DNA of 26,487 bases from DASWYB01 sp036405195 (GTDB lineage Bacteria; Patescibacteriota; UBA1384; 2-12-FULL-50-11; DASWYB01): assembly GCA_036405195.1 (NCBI GenBank), contig DASWYB010000011.1, positions 1-26,487 on the forward strand, read 5' to 3'. The notes below the pieces were generated by a model that made no database searches, was not told where the DNA came from, and saw only the letters and a list, made by a program, of their open reading frames with translations. How positions within the stretch are numbered: the first letter of the stretch is position 1; every line of letters starts with the position of its first letter. Positions 1 through 6,412 of this stretch are shown in pieces. A program made the translations under genes and the position numbers.

Positions 1-439
1 TCTTCTCGCACAAGGAGGAGAGGGAGAACACCTGGAAGCTCTTCGCGTCCGGGTATTCGTCTTGGACTTTCCGGCCGAGATACGGAAGAACCCTAACGGT
101 ACGGGTAGGAACTCGATACTCCCGAGCGATCACTTCTTCTCCCCGGGTAATCAGTACGACGGCAGACCATCGGAAAGAGAACCATCGAGCTTGCATGACG
201 TCGTTGTCACACTCAACCTCAATGCCACTAACCTGCGTTTCGGTCTCCCCTATCTGAACCTTGAGGAGTTGGGCACGAGCGCCCGGCAATGGGCCGATCG
301 TGTTACGAATCTGCTGTTGATACGGACGTCCCGGATCCACCGGGAAAGAAGCGGAAACCGGAGCTGCGCCCGGCTGAAGAAGCGATACGTGCAGTACGTG
401 TGCAGGATGCCTTGTTGGAGGCATGGTGAGCTGCTGCAT
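1..439 (-). CDS. Hypothetical protein, N-terminal part, runs off the left edge
   Basis: An open frame runs from ATG at 439 down to base 2 without a stop, giving about 146 residues before the window ends. The start MQQLTMPPTRHP has a purine-rich stretch (AAAAGAGAAG) just upstream, and a promoter with -35 TTGCTT and -10 TAAAAT lies at 492-520, which supports this start. A second in-frame ATG at 424 is possible. The protein shows no signal peptide and no membrane segment, and I recognise no family. It has a proline-rich opening and then alternating hydrophobic and charged stretches that would suit a beta-rich fold. Base composition is GC-rich, like the orphan genes at 3755 and 4211. It is transcribed in the same direction as the 16S locus but is separated from it by a terminator. 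Confidence 0.6.
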   Translation of the reverse strand, partial: MQQLTMPPTRHPAHVLHVSLLQPGAAPVSASFPVDPGRPYQQQIRNTIGPLPGARAQLLKVQIGETETQVSGIEVECDNDVMQARWFSFRWSAVVLITRGEEVIAREYRVPTRTVRVLPYLGRKVQDEYPDAKSFQVFSLSSLCEK

Positions 440-491
440 TCTTCTCTTTTCCCATACGTAACGGCCGCCACTCTTTGACGACTTATAGACT

Positions 492-520
492 ATTTTACTC
501 GTTTTTCTTGAGCCAAGCAA
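492..520 (-). promoter_or_regulatory. Promoter of the left-edge hypothetical gene
   Basis: On the minus strand, -35 TTGCTT (515-520), a 17-nt spacer and -10 TAAAAT (492-497). It lies between the 16S terminator and the ATG at 439, so the gene has its own transcription start with a leader of roughly 45 nt. Confidence 0.6.
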
Positions 521-549
521 GCCCTAAACTAGTTAAATGGCCATTTTTT

Positions 550-588
550 AAGAAAACAAAACGTCCCGACTTGCGTCGAGACGTTTTG
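550..588 (-). terminator. Intrinsic terminator of the 16S transcript
   Basis: On the minus strand the arm CAAAACGTC with inner CGAC pairs with GTCG and GACGTTTTG around a short loop, followed by TTTTCTT. It ends the 16S transcript with no 23S in between. Confidence 0.8.
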
Positions 589-603
589 AGTTAACCGAAT
601 CTC

Positions 604-618
604 TGTGGTTGTAAGAAA
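604..618 (-). other. 16S processing stem, 3' arm
   Basis: The 15 bases at 604-618 are the exact reverse complement of 2258-2272, which lie on the other side of the 16S gene. In the minus-strand transcript the two arms would form a perfect 15-bp helix that loops out the pre-16S. This is the usual arrangement for RNase III type processing. The matching arm lies about 90 nt before the mature 5' end and this arm about 80 nt after the mature 3' end. Confidence 0.7.
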
Positions 619-700
619 TGAAGTGCATAAATCTTTTTGGTATAAATACCTCGAAGACCGACCTAGCCACTTGTATAAATACAAGAGCTAATCCTTTTAG

Positions 701-2167
<1,467 letters not shown>

Positions 2168-2257
2168 AGAACTCTTACCCTCCGGTAGGAGGTTCGAGTA
2201 CTGGTTTTAGAAACACTTATTTAATTGCACAGAGTCGCTGTTTTCTAATACGACCCT

Positions 2258-2272
2258 TTTCTTACAACCACA
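2258..2272 (-). other. 16S processing stem, 5' arm
   Basis: Perfect 15-nt complement of 604-618. On the minus strand it reads TGTGGTTGTAAGAAA and lies upstream of the 16S 5' end, opposite the arm beyond the 3' end. The pair would close the pre-16S stem. Confidence 0.7.
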
Positions 2273-2307
2273 CAAACTCGGTTCAGTATTCGTATAAGGG
2301 AGGAGGG

Positions 2308-2330
2308 GGCAGCGCATAGGTCGCGCTGCC
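2308..2330 (-). other. Strong hairpin between the tRNA cluster and the 16S leader
   Basis: GGCAGCGC and GCGCTGCC form an 8-bp stem with a 7-nt loop. The sequence after it on the minus strand is CCCTCCTCCC, not a U-run, so it is more likely a processing or folding element than an intrinsic terminator. It sits 10 nt beyond the last tRNA. Confidence 0.5.
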
Positions 2331-2340
2331 AGGGAAACAA

Positions 2341-2412
2341 TGGGTAAGACAGGATTCGAACCTGCATGATGCTGGGGGAAAACCCAGTGCTCTGCCATTG
2401 AGCTACTCACCC
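2341..2412 (-). tRNA. tRNA, isotype unresolved (Glu UUC or Gly UCC)
   Basis: Minus-strand cloverleaf of 72 nt: acceptor GGGTGAG/CTTACCC, TA, D arm GCTC-AATGGCA-GAGC, T arm GCAGG-TTCGAAT-CCTGT, discriminator A, no encoded CCA. The anticodon arm is odd. The only full 5-bp stem is CTGGG/CCCAG, which leaves a six-base loop TTTTCC instead of seven. Counting from the 5' side gives anticodon UUC (Glu), but a one-base shift would give UCC (Gly). It lies 2 nt from the next tRNA upstream and is the last one before the 16S. Confidence 0.75.
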
Positions 2413-2414
2413 TG

Positions 2415-2482
2415 AGCGGGGGCTGGATTAATACCAGCAACCTCCAGGTCCAGCGCCTGGTGTTCTGTATGAACTACCCCGC
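2415..2482 (-). tRNA. Degenerate or non-canonical tRNA-like gene (CUG in the anticodon position)
   Basis: A 68-nt minus-strand cloverleaf: GCGGGG/CCCCGC (6-bp acceptor), TA, D stem GTTC/GAAC with loop ATACA, anticodon stem CCAGG/CCTGG with loop CGCTGGA, T stem GCTGG/CCAGC with loop TATTAAT, then T. All four stems pair perfectly, but several near-universal tRNA features are missing: the seventh acceptor pair, the D-loop GG, U33 (G here), and T-loop UC at 55-56. The three central loop bases are CUG, which would read glutamine codon CAG. It could be a divergent tRNA, a decaying copy, or a tRNA-like RNA with another role. Confidence 0.5.
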
Positions 2483-2483
2483 A

Positions 2484-2556
2484 AGCCACGGAAGGGATTC
2501 GAACCCCTAACCTCTTGCCTTGTGGCAAGCGCTCTACCCAGCTGAGCTACCGCGGC
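2484..2556 (-). tRNA. tRNA, isotype unresolved (abnormal anticodon loop)
   Basis: Minus-strand cloverleaf of 73 nt: acceptor GCCGCGG/CCGTGGC with one G-U, D arm GCTC-AGCTGGGTA-GAGC, T arm AGGGG-TTCGAAT-CCCTT, discriminator T, no encoded CCA. The body is canonical and resembles tRNA-Arg/Val types. The anticodon arm is CTTGC-CACAAG-GCAAG, with a six-base loop lacking U33, and it can zip further to CTTGCC-ACAA-GGCAAG. No isotype can be read with confidence. It is 1 nt from the next tRNA downstream. Confidence 0.65.
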
Positions 2557-2560
2557 GGAA

Positions 2561-2631
2561 GCGGGACAAGAACCTGCCAAAACCAGGGTTTTGTGTAGGC
2601 GAGACGGTATTCCCGTCCGGTTCTTGCCCGC
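2561..2631 (-). ncRNA. 71-nt three-way-junction RNA element, unknown
   Basis: On the minus strand GCGGG-CAAGAACC pairs with GGTTCTTG-T-CCCGC (13 bp, one bulged base). Inside are two hairpins, GACGG-GAATA-CCGTC and CAAAAC-CCTG-GTTTTG, joined by the single-stranded linker TCGCCTACA. It is tRNA-sized and begins 4 nt upstream of the first tRNA, so it is probably part of the same transcript. It has no T arm or anticodon arm and matches no RNA family I recognise. It may be a processing element or a separate small RNA. Strand is inferred from context, since the helices also form on the plus strand. Confidence 0.4.
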
Positions 2632-3104
2632 GTGGGACCAAGGAAGACAGAAGTGGCAGGACTATACGGCCAGAAGCCGTATCCGGGTTTGGAAGGTTCT
2701 TATACACTCCTGGGGAGTGCCAGTGACCAACCGCACCAATCCTACAAAACTTCGTTCGCGATGTGGGCGAAGGTGGACCCGAATTCGTCGGTCGCACCCA
2801 AATGTCAAAGCGAACTAAGTATCTTCGTCTTCCTTCAGCACTCGTGTCGGCGAATCCTTTACAACTCGATCCAACGGACGATCGGCTCTTCTGGGTCTAA
2901 ACAACAGTCCCGTCTGAGTCAATTTTATGTCGTTGGTTGAGCGAGGTCGTAGAGTCGCGGCACGAGCACCGACTATGAGAGTATAACCCTCTTCCCTTAT
3001 ACGAATTGAACACGCGATTGCATAGCTGCGGTTTCGCGTATTCTTTTTTTAAGTAACCATCAGCAGAGGCCGATATAATCGACTTCTGTGATTCACTAAA
3101 ACCA
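2632..3104 (-). other. Gene-free structured leader region upstream of the tRNA/16S locus
   Basis: I see no credible protein gene and no tRNA, tmRNA, RNase P or SRP RNA signature on either strand. Several strong hairpins are present on the minus strand: ATACGGC-TTCTG-GCCGTAT near 2663-2682, CACTCC/GGAGTG near 2705-2720, and GGTG-c-GACC/GGTC-CACC near 2772-2800, closed by GTTCGC/GCGAAC. A secondary promoter-like TTGACT-17-TAGACC lies near 2900. Most likely it is a transcribed leader of the tRNA/16S operon or an unrecognised structured RNA. Confidence 0.4.
3012..3050 (+). terminator. Terminator-like hairpin reading rightward
   Basis: On the plus strand ACGCGA, with an inner GCA/TGC pair, folds with TCGCGT and is followed by ATTCTTTTTTT. 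It has the form of an intrinsic terminator for a rightward transcript, but no rightward gene precedes it within reach. It may end an antisense or structured RNA from 2632-3010. Confidence 0.4.
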
Positions 3105-3133
3105 ATTTTACCCGACTTCTGTTACAGTGTCAA
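3105..3133 (-). promoter_or_regulatory. Near-consensus promoter upstream of the tRNA/16S locus
   Basis: Minus strand: -35 TTGACA (3128-3133), 17-nt spacer, -10 TAAAAT (3105-3110). A partial repeat of the -10 region, CAGAAGTCG followed by ATTATAT, lies about 34 nt further down at 3073-3088 and could be a second start. It lies directly behind the Nudix 1 stop and is the only strong minus-strand promoter before the tRNAs and 16S. Confidence 0.65.
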
Positions 3134-3167
3134 CACTTTTTATACCTGCTAATGTTCTTTTTGCACC

Positions 3168-3656
3168 TTACGCTGTAAAGATATAATCGTTCAAGGTGTA
3201 TTTTAGGAGATTATCGTCCTTATCAAACCAGAATTCACCCCGTAAATGACGGCCTTTTAACACTTCCGGAAGCCAGTATTTGTCGTCCTGCCACATGTCC
3301 TTATAAGGAATCTCCTTAAACGAGTACCACTCTGGTCTCATTTCTTCGGTTTCGACTGCCTCACCTTCCCACTCCTCCGCTATATAGGTATGCACCTCGA
3401 CCGTCCCAAAAGCCGGACTATAAAAACTGTGATGCGCAACTTTCTTTAAGTCTTCTTCTTGAAGAGCAACGTTGGCTTCTTCCTGTATTTCCCGTACCGC
3501 AGATCCTTCAATTGATTCCTCGCCTTTTACCTTACCGCCGTACCCATTCCACCGGCCTGCCCCAAATCCACGCTTCTTCATAGCGAGGAGAATTTTTTGT
3601 TCGTCATAGTTCACGAGGAGGACTAAATTCGTCACGGTTACTTTGTTCGATTCCAT
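3168..3656 (-). CDS. Nudix hydrolase, MTH1-like (8-oxo-dGTP diphosphatase family)
   Basis: A 162-residue protein with a complete Nudix box at about residues 40-63: GGKVKGEESIEG, then REIQEEANV, fitting G-x5-E-x7-RE-U-x-EE-x-G-U except that alanine replaces the last glycine. The flanking FGAGRWNGYGGKV and the later EEWEGEAVETEEMRPEW match the MTH1/NUDT1 pattern. That family hydrolyses oxidised purine nucleoside triphosphates to monophosphates, using the box acidic residues to bind Mg2+. Exact substrate is inferred. A paralogue lies at 4798-5391. ATG at 3656 lies only 6 nt after a -10 element, so the mRNA is predicted leaderless, which fixes the start. It is convergent with no gene and is followed by the tRNA/16S promoter. 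Confidence 0.9.
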   Translation of the reverse strand: MESNKVTVTNLVLLVNYDEQKILLAMKKRGFGAGRWNGYGGKVKGEESIEGSAVREIQEEANVALQEEDLKKVAHHSFYSPAFGTVEVHTYIAEEWEGEAVETEEMRPEWYSFKEIPYKDMWQDDKYWLPEVLKGRHLRGEFWFDKDDNLLKYTLNDYIFTA

Positions 3657-3662
3657 ACGGCC

Positions 3663-3671
3663 ATAGTAGCA
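3663..3671 (-). promoter_or_regulatory. Extended -10 promoter of Nudix 1, predicted leaderless
   Basis: Minus strand TG-C-TACTAT, then 6 nt (GGCCGT), then ATG at 3656. The normal start point would fall on the A of ATG. A weak -35 TTGTTT lies 16 nt upstream. It is back-to-back with the orphan-gene promoter at 3679-3707. Confidence 0.6.
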
Positions 3672-3678
3672 CTCTGGA

Positions 3679-3707
3679 TTGACAAAACAAGCTTTTTATG
3701 GTATAAA
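3679..3707 (+). promoter_or_regulatory. Consensus promoter of the 3755 orphan gene
   Basis: -35 TTGACA (3679-3684), 17-nt spacer, -10 TATAAA (3702-3707). Transcription would start near 3714, giving a leader of about 40 nt to the ATG at 3755. Confidence 0.8.
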
Positions 3708-3754
3708 ATACGCATTCAGCAATGACGGTGCGACTACTTAGACAGAGGTACTAC

Positions 3755-4087
3755 ATGCTACCGTGGCCCGAAGACCCAAACTTCGCCCGCGAGATCGACG
3801 ACTGGATTTTCGGCGAAGAAGATGAAGGAGAGGTTCTCAACGACCCTTCGATGGATCTCTTCGCCGCTACGGCAGAAGAGTTGTATTACGAAACGGAATT
3901 CGCTCTCTACTGGGAAGACCAGCAACGGAATCAGGTCGCCAAATTCCAGCGGATGATTGAGGTAGCAACTGTGATCGCTCAGATCACCTACCTCTATGAA
4001 TACCGGCCAGAAGCGGAAGGGAAAATGCACCAGTGGCCCACTCAGGTATACTGCTTCGTTCCACCCGACCCGCCAATCCTCAACTGA
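3755..4087 (+). CDS. Small acidic hypothetical protein
   Basis: 110 residues starting MLPWPEDPNFAREID, ending in TGA. I choose ATG 3755 because AGAGGT stands 5-6 nt before it. The upstream in-frame ATG at 3722 would sit only a few bases from the predicted transcript start and has no ribosome site. The protein is strongly acidic, with runs such as GEEDEGE, and aromatic-rich, with a central amphipathic helix. It has no signal peptide or membrane segment. I recognise no family. It is a single-gene unit with a consensus promoter and its own hairpin terminator, suggesting strong independent expression. Its base composition is GC-richer than the operons to the right. Confidence 0.7.
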   Translation: MLPWPEDPNFAREIDDWIFGEEDEGEVLNDPSMDLFAATAEELYYETEFALYWEDQQRNQVAKFQRMIEVATVIAQITYLYEYRPEAEGKMHQWPTQVYCFVPPDPPILN

Positions 4088-4104
4088 TCCATCGGATCAA
4101 GAAC

Positions 4105-4132
4105 GCCCTGCCATTCGTGGCAGGGCTTCTGT
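4105..4132 (+). terminator. Hairpin terminator of the 3755 gene
   Basis: GCCCTGCCA-TTCG-TGGCAGGGC, a 9-bp stem with a UUCG tetraloop, followed by the weak tail TTCTGTGT. A smaller TGATCC/GGATCA hairpin covers the stop codon. Confidence 0.6.
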
Positions 4133-4150
4133 GTATAACACACCTTTATC

Positions 4151-4179
4151 TTGTCCGAATTCCCGATTGAGTATATAAT
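4151..4179 (+). promoter_or_regulatory. Promoter of the 4211 orphan gene
   Basis: -35 TTGTCC (4151-4156), 17-nt spacer, -10 TATAAT (4174-4179) within AGTATATAAT. The same AGTATATAAT occurs at the promoters of the first two HAF-like genes. Confidence 0.75.
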
Positions 4180-4210
4180 ACGCTGTATCAGCTCGTAACA
4201 GGAAAGCCGT

Positions 4211-4723
4211 ATGCCTGAAGATGTTTGCATCGTAACCGTACTGGTAGATCTTCCGTTCGAGGAAGCCGAATGTCTCGCGAACCGTTATCTCCCCCCTATC
4301 GCCTGTATGTGGAAGTGGAGATCTAACGGCCAGAAGCTCCCTCAGCTCGTTATCTCCGCTCCACTGTTGGGCTACCTCCTTTCGTCCCGGATCGCCAGAA
4401 GGATTGTCGAGCAGTTACCGCAAGAGAAGATCCTCGAGATTTTCTTTATACGCGAGGTAACCCAGGAAGAAATGAGAAGCGGCGCGATAGCTCAGAACGT
4501 GTACGGGAGACGGGAAGTGATCGTTGGGTCACTGGGAAGAAGCAAGCTGACCCCACGAGATACCGAGTGGGGACACCTCTACACCGGACGGGGTATGCCC
4601 CTTCCCTTTGGAAGACGAAACGAAGAAGTAGATGTTATCGAAGTACGCGCTCCCTCACTTTCGATGATCGACCAGCTTATTCAAAAGTGGCGAGACGGCG
4701 GCATCCTCTCGGAAGATCCGTAA
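4211..4723 (+). CDS. Hypothetical protein, 170 residues
   Basis: The frame opens MPEDVCIVTVLVDLPFEEAE with AGGAAA a few bases upstream of ATG 4211 and a consensus promoter ending at 4179. The protein is soluble-looking, without signal peptide or membrane helix. It shows a beta strand-like start (VCIVTVLVDL), a basic patch (SSRIARRIVEQL) and an acidic region (RREVIVG, then RRNEEVDVIEV). I recognise no domain. Like its left neighbour it is a one-gene unit between a strong promoter and a hairpin, and the pair lies between two paralogous Nudix genes. A link to nucleotide metabolism is only a context guess. Confidence 0.7.
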   Translation: MPEDVCIVTVLVDLPFEEAECLANRYLPPIACMWKWRSNGQKLPQLVISAPLLGYLLSSRIARRIVEQLPQEKILEIFFIREVTQEEMRSGAIAQNVYGRREVIVGSLGRSKLTPRDTEWGHLYTGRGMPLPFGRRNEEVDVIEVRAPSLSMIDQLIQKWRDGGILSEDP

Positions 4724-4748
4724 CTCATCAATCACTCGCAACCATAAT

Positions 4749-4774
4749 GGCCAGGATCTTTCGGGATCCTGGCC
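4749..4774. terminator. Hairpin between convergent 4211 gene and Nudix 2
   Basis: GGCCAGGATC-TTTCGG-GATCCTGGCC, a 10-bp perfect stem. Neither side has a good U-run, so it is a plausible but non-classical terminator or transcript-end stabiliser for the two converging genes. Confidence 0.5.
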
Positions 4775-4797
4775 ACACGCATACCCTCACAGGGTAA

Positions 4798-5391
4798 TTA
4801 ACGAAGTGGAGGCAATGCCTCACGCGGCACTTCCCACACGGTGTCAGAGAGAACTTCCACCGTGTTCTCACGTACCGTCAGCACTGGAACGCCCCACTTT
4901 GACTTCTTGAACTTAAGAGCCCATTTCCTTTTCTGGGCGTACACCACCGATCCGAGAAAGTGCCTGCCTGCAAGAAGAAACGGCAACCAGCACTGCTCGG
5001 CCGGGAACATGGTATCGTACGGTACTTTTTCCGGGTCATACCAAGTCGGGCACTCACTTTCATCGGTCTCGATTGGCTCACCTTCCCAGTTATGCGCCAC
5101 AAACATATAACTGCGAACTACCTTGACCCCTTTTACCCCCACATCAGCACCTTGCGTAGGCCAACAGAAGTCCATAACTCCTAGGTAGACGAGATCCATT
5201 TCCTGGATCAAAACACCACCTTCTTCGGCGGCTTCACGGCAGGCCGTCCGGCGGATCGTTTCGTTCGGGTCCTTCTTTCCGCCGTATCCGTTCCAAAGCC
5301 CCTTGTTCATGCGTTTCTTACCTCGAGCCAGAAGAACTCGATTGTTACGCATCAAGAAGACGACAGTACACTCCACACACTCTTGAAGCAT
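4798..5391 (-). CDS. Nudix hydrolase, MTH1-like paralogue
   Basis: 197 residues from ATG 5391 (MLQECVECTVVF), chosen because AGGAG lies at 5396-5400. Upstream in-frame codons run through the clpP terminator and cannot be the start. Nudix box: GGKKDPNETIRR followed by CREAAEEGGV, a full match to G-x5-E-x7-RE-U-x-EE-x-G-U. Flanking NKGLWNGYGG and the later NWEGEPIETDESECPTWY and CWLPFLLAGRHFLG match the Nudix at 3168-3656 (EWEGEAVETEEMRPEWY; YWLPEVLKGRHLRG), so the two are paralogues. A tail of about 45 residues beyond GRHFLG is extra. Predicted role is clearing oxidised or aberrant nucleotides; substrate is uncertain. Confidence 0.88.
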   Translation of the reverse strand: MLQECVECTVVFLMRNNRVLLARGKKRMNKGLWNGYGGKKDPNETIRRTACREAAEEGGVLIQEMDLVYLGVMDFCWPTQGADVGVKGVKVVRSYMFVAHNWEGEPIETDESECPTWYDPEKVPYDTMFPAEQCWLPFLLAGRHFLGSVVYAQKRKWALKFKKSKWGVPVLTVRENTVEVLSDTVWEVPREALPPLR

Positions 5392-5431
5392 AACGCTCCT
5401 AACTCCAAGTCGAGAAAAAAACTCTGGCCCC

Positions 5432-5459
5432 ACTATAACCGCTTCACCGCATAAAACAA
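5432..5459 (-). promoter_or_regulatory. Promoter of Nudix 2
   Basis: Minus strand: -35 TTGTTT (5454-5459), 16-nt spacer, -10 TATAGT (5432-5437). The -35 lies in the U-run of the clpP terminator, so the two elements share bases. Confidence 0.55.
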
Positions 5460-5487
5460 GAGACCGGAGATCCGGTCTCTGTTTTTT
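5453..5487. terminator. Bidirectional intrinsic terminator behind clpP
   Basis: AGAGACCGGA-GA-TCCGGTCTCT (5459-5480), with a T-run on the plus side (GTTTTTT) and on the minus side (TTGTTTTAT). It begins 5 nt after the clpP stop and shuts off clpP transcription. Confidence 0.85.
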
Positions 5488-6103
5488 ATTTGCTTGGTGC
5501 TGGATTGCGTTCAATCACGGCGTCGATAATGCCGTATTCTTTGGCCGCAGGAGCACTGAGCCAGAAGTCACGCTCTGTGTCTGCAGTTACCTTTTCTAAG
5601 GACTGACCGGTATTGGCCGACAACTCTTCATTTAAGAGCTGTTTTAAGCGCAGAATTTCCCGGGCAGTAATATCAATATCTGTGGCTTGCGCATGCTCGC
5701 CCACACTTCCCATTACCTGGTGAATCATAATTCGGGAGTTCGGGAGGGAGTAACGTTTGCCTTTGGTTCCACCCGCCAAGAGGAACGCTCCCATCGATGC
5801 CGCCATACCGATACAGATGGTTGAGACATCTGGTTTAATGTAGCGCATTGTATCGTACATCGCTAAGCCTGCGCTGACGGATCCCCCCGGGCTATTAATA
5901 AAGATCGTGACATCTTTTTTGGGATCTTCTGATTCTAAAAAGAGTAGCTGCGCCGTGACAAGGTTGGCAACGTGATCATCGATAGGAGTGCCAATAAAAA
6001 TAATCCGGTCTTTGAGCAAACGGGAGTAAATGTCGTACGCCCGTTCCCCAAACTGTGTTTTTTCTAATACCGTAGGAACAAGAATTTGGTTATGTGCATC
6101 CAT
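5486..6103 (-). CDS. clpP: ATP-dependent Clp protease proteolytic subunit
   Basis: 205 residues, a normal ClpP length. The Ser-His-Asp triad is visible: Ser103 in GMAASMGAFLL, His128 in RIMIHQ, Asp179 in ERDFWLSA. The oxyanion-side SPGGSVSAG is at 71-79. ClpP forms two stacked heptamers that degrade proteins unfolded by ClpX or ClpC-type ATPases in the cytoplasm. No clpX is in the window. AAGGAG precedes ATG 6103, and a promoter with an overlapping palindrome lies at 6124-6164. It follows tig in the same direction, the classic tig-clpP order, but a terminator and separate promoter stand between them. Confidence 0.97.
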   Translation of the reverse strand: MDAHNQILVPTVLEKTQFGERAYDIYSRLLKDRIIFIGTPIDDHVANLVTAQLLFLESEDPKKDVTIFINSPGGSVSAGLAMYDTMRYIKPDVSTICIGMAASMGAFLLAGGTKGKRYSLPNSRIMIHQVMGSVGEHAQATDIDITAREILRLKQLLNEELSANTGQSLEKVTADTERDFWLSAPAAKEYGIIDAVIERNPAPSK

Positions 6104-6123
6104 ATAACTCCTTATGTGGACTT

Positions 6124-6164
6124 AATATAACGAATATCCAAAAAAATGTAAAGAACACTTTACA
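6124..6164 (-). promoter_or_regulatory. clpP promoter with overlapping palindromic operator candidate
   Basis: Minus strand: -35 TTTACA (6147-6152), 17-nt spacer, -10 TATATT (6124-6129). A perfect inverted repeat TGTAAAG-AACA-CTTTACA occupies 6147-6164 and covers the whole -35. This position suits a repressor site, for example for heat-shock or protein-quality control, but the regulator is unknown. It does not match the CIRCE sequence. Confidence 0.65.
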
Positions 6165-6196
6165 TAAAAGAAACGGGACGCCACAACGGGCGTCCC
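6165..6196 (-). terminator. Intrinsic terminator before clpP
   Basis: Minus strand GGGACGCC, short loop, GGCGTCCC (6175-6196), then GTTTCTTTTAT. It ends the tig/small-peptide transcript. Confidence 0.8.
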
Positions 6197-6228
6197 AGAC
6201 ATCACGATTATGGCGGCCAGTGCATGCG

Positions 6229-6366
6229 CTACTTGCTGCCGTTGCACTCGTCGCTCATGATCTGCCACGTTTGTAACCGCATGACAGGTAGCAGCAGAAG
6301 ACCAACGAGCATAGACACGAACAACGCACAAACAATTCCCACAACTAACCATATCTTGCCCAACAT
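6229..6366 (-). CDS. 45-residue single-helix membrane peptide
   Basis: ATG at 6366, TAG at 6229-6231. The product starts MLGKIWLVVGIVCALFVSML, continues VGLLLLPVMR, and ends in a short polar tail SDECNGSK. Residues 5-28 make one transmembrane helix. AAGGGGG stands 5 nt before the ATG, and a -10-like TATACT lies at 6398-6403 just after the tig stop. An intrinsic terminator follows at 6165-6196. It is probably made from the tig transcript or a small unit of its own. Function unknown. The Shine-Dalgarno, hydrophobic run and terminator argue for a real gene despite the size. Confidence 0.65.
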   Translation of the reverse strand: MLGKIWLVVGIVCALFVSMLVGLLLLPVMRLQTWQIMSDECNGSK

Positions 6367-6412
6367 GGTGTCCCCCTTGTCGGTCGAGCAACCTGCTGTT
6401 AGTATACGCCTT

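Noticed and set aside
639..687. Two small palindromes GGTATAAATACC and CTTGTATAAATACAAG in the 16S trailer
   Set aside because: AT-rich, short and without further copies. They may be trailer folding only, too weak to call a regulatory repeat.
2520..2940. Open frames of 68-102 codons around the tRNAs and leader
   Set aside because: They cross tRNA genes or rigid hairpins, have no ribosome site, and the products (Trp/Arg/Ser-rich) look like translated RNA.
2632..3104. tmRNA, RNase P RNA or SRP RNA in the leader region
   Set aside because: None of the conserved cores I know (GAGGAAAGTCC, a tag ORF with TTCGAATCC end, GGAAGNAGCAG) is visible on either strand. I keep only the unassigned-structure call.
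3722..4723. UGA-as-glycine recoding as in Gracilibacteria
   Set aside because: Real genes here end in TGA (4085-4087) right before a terminator, and the conserved proteins show no internal TGA.
5392..5514. Longer start for Nudix 2 at 5514
   Set aside because: It would begin inside clpP and translate through the clpP terminator. ATG 5391 has AGGAG and a promoter just upstream.
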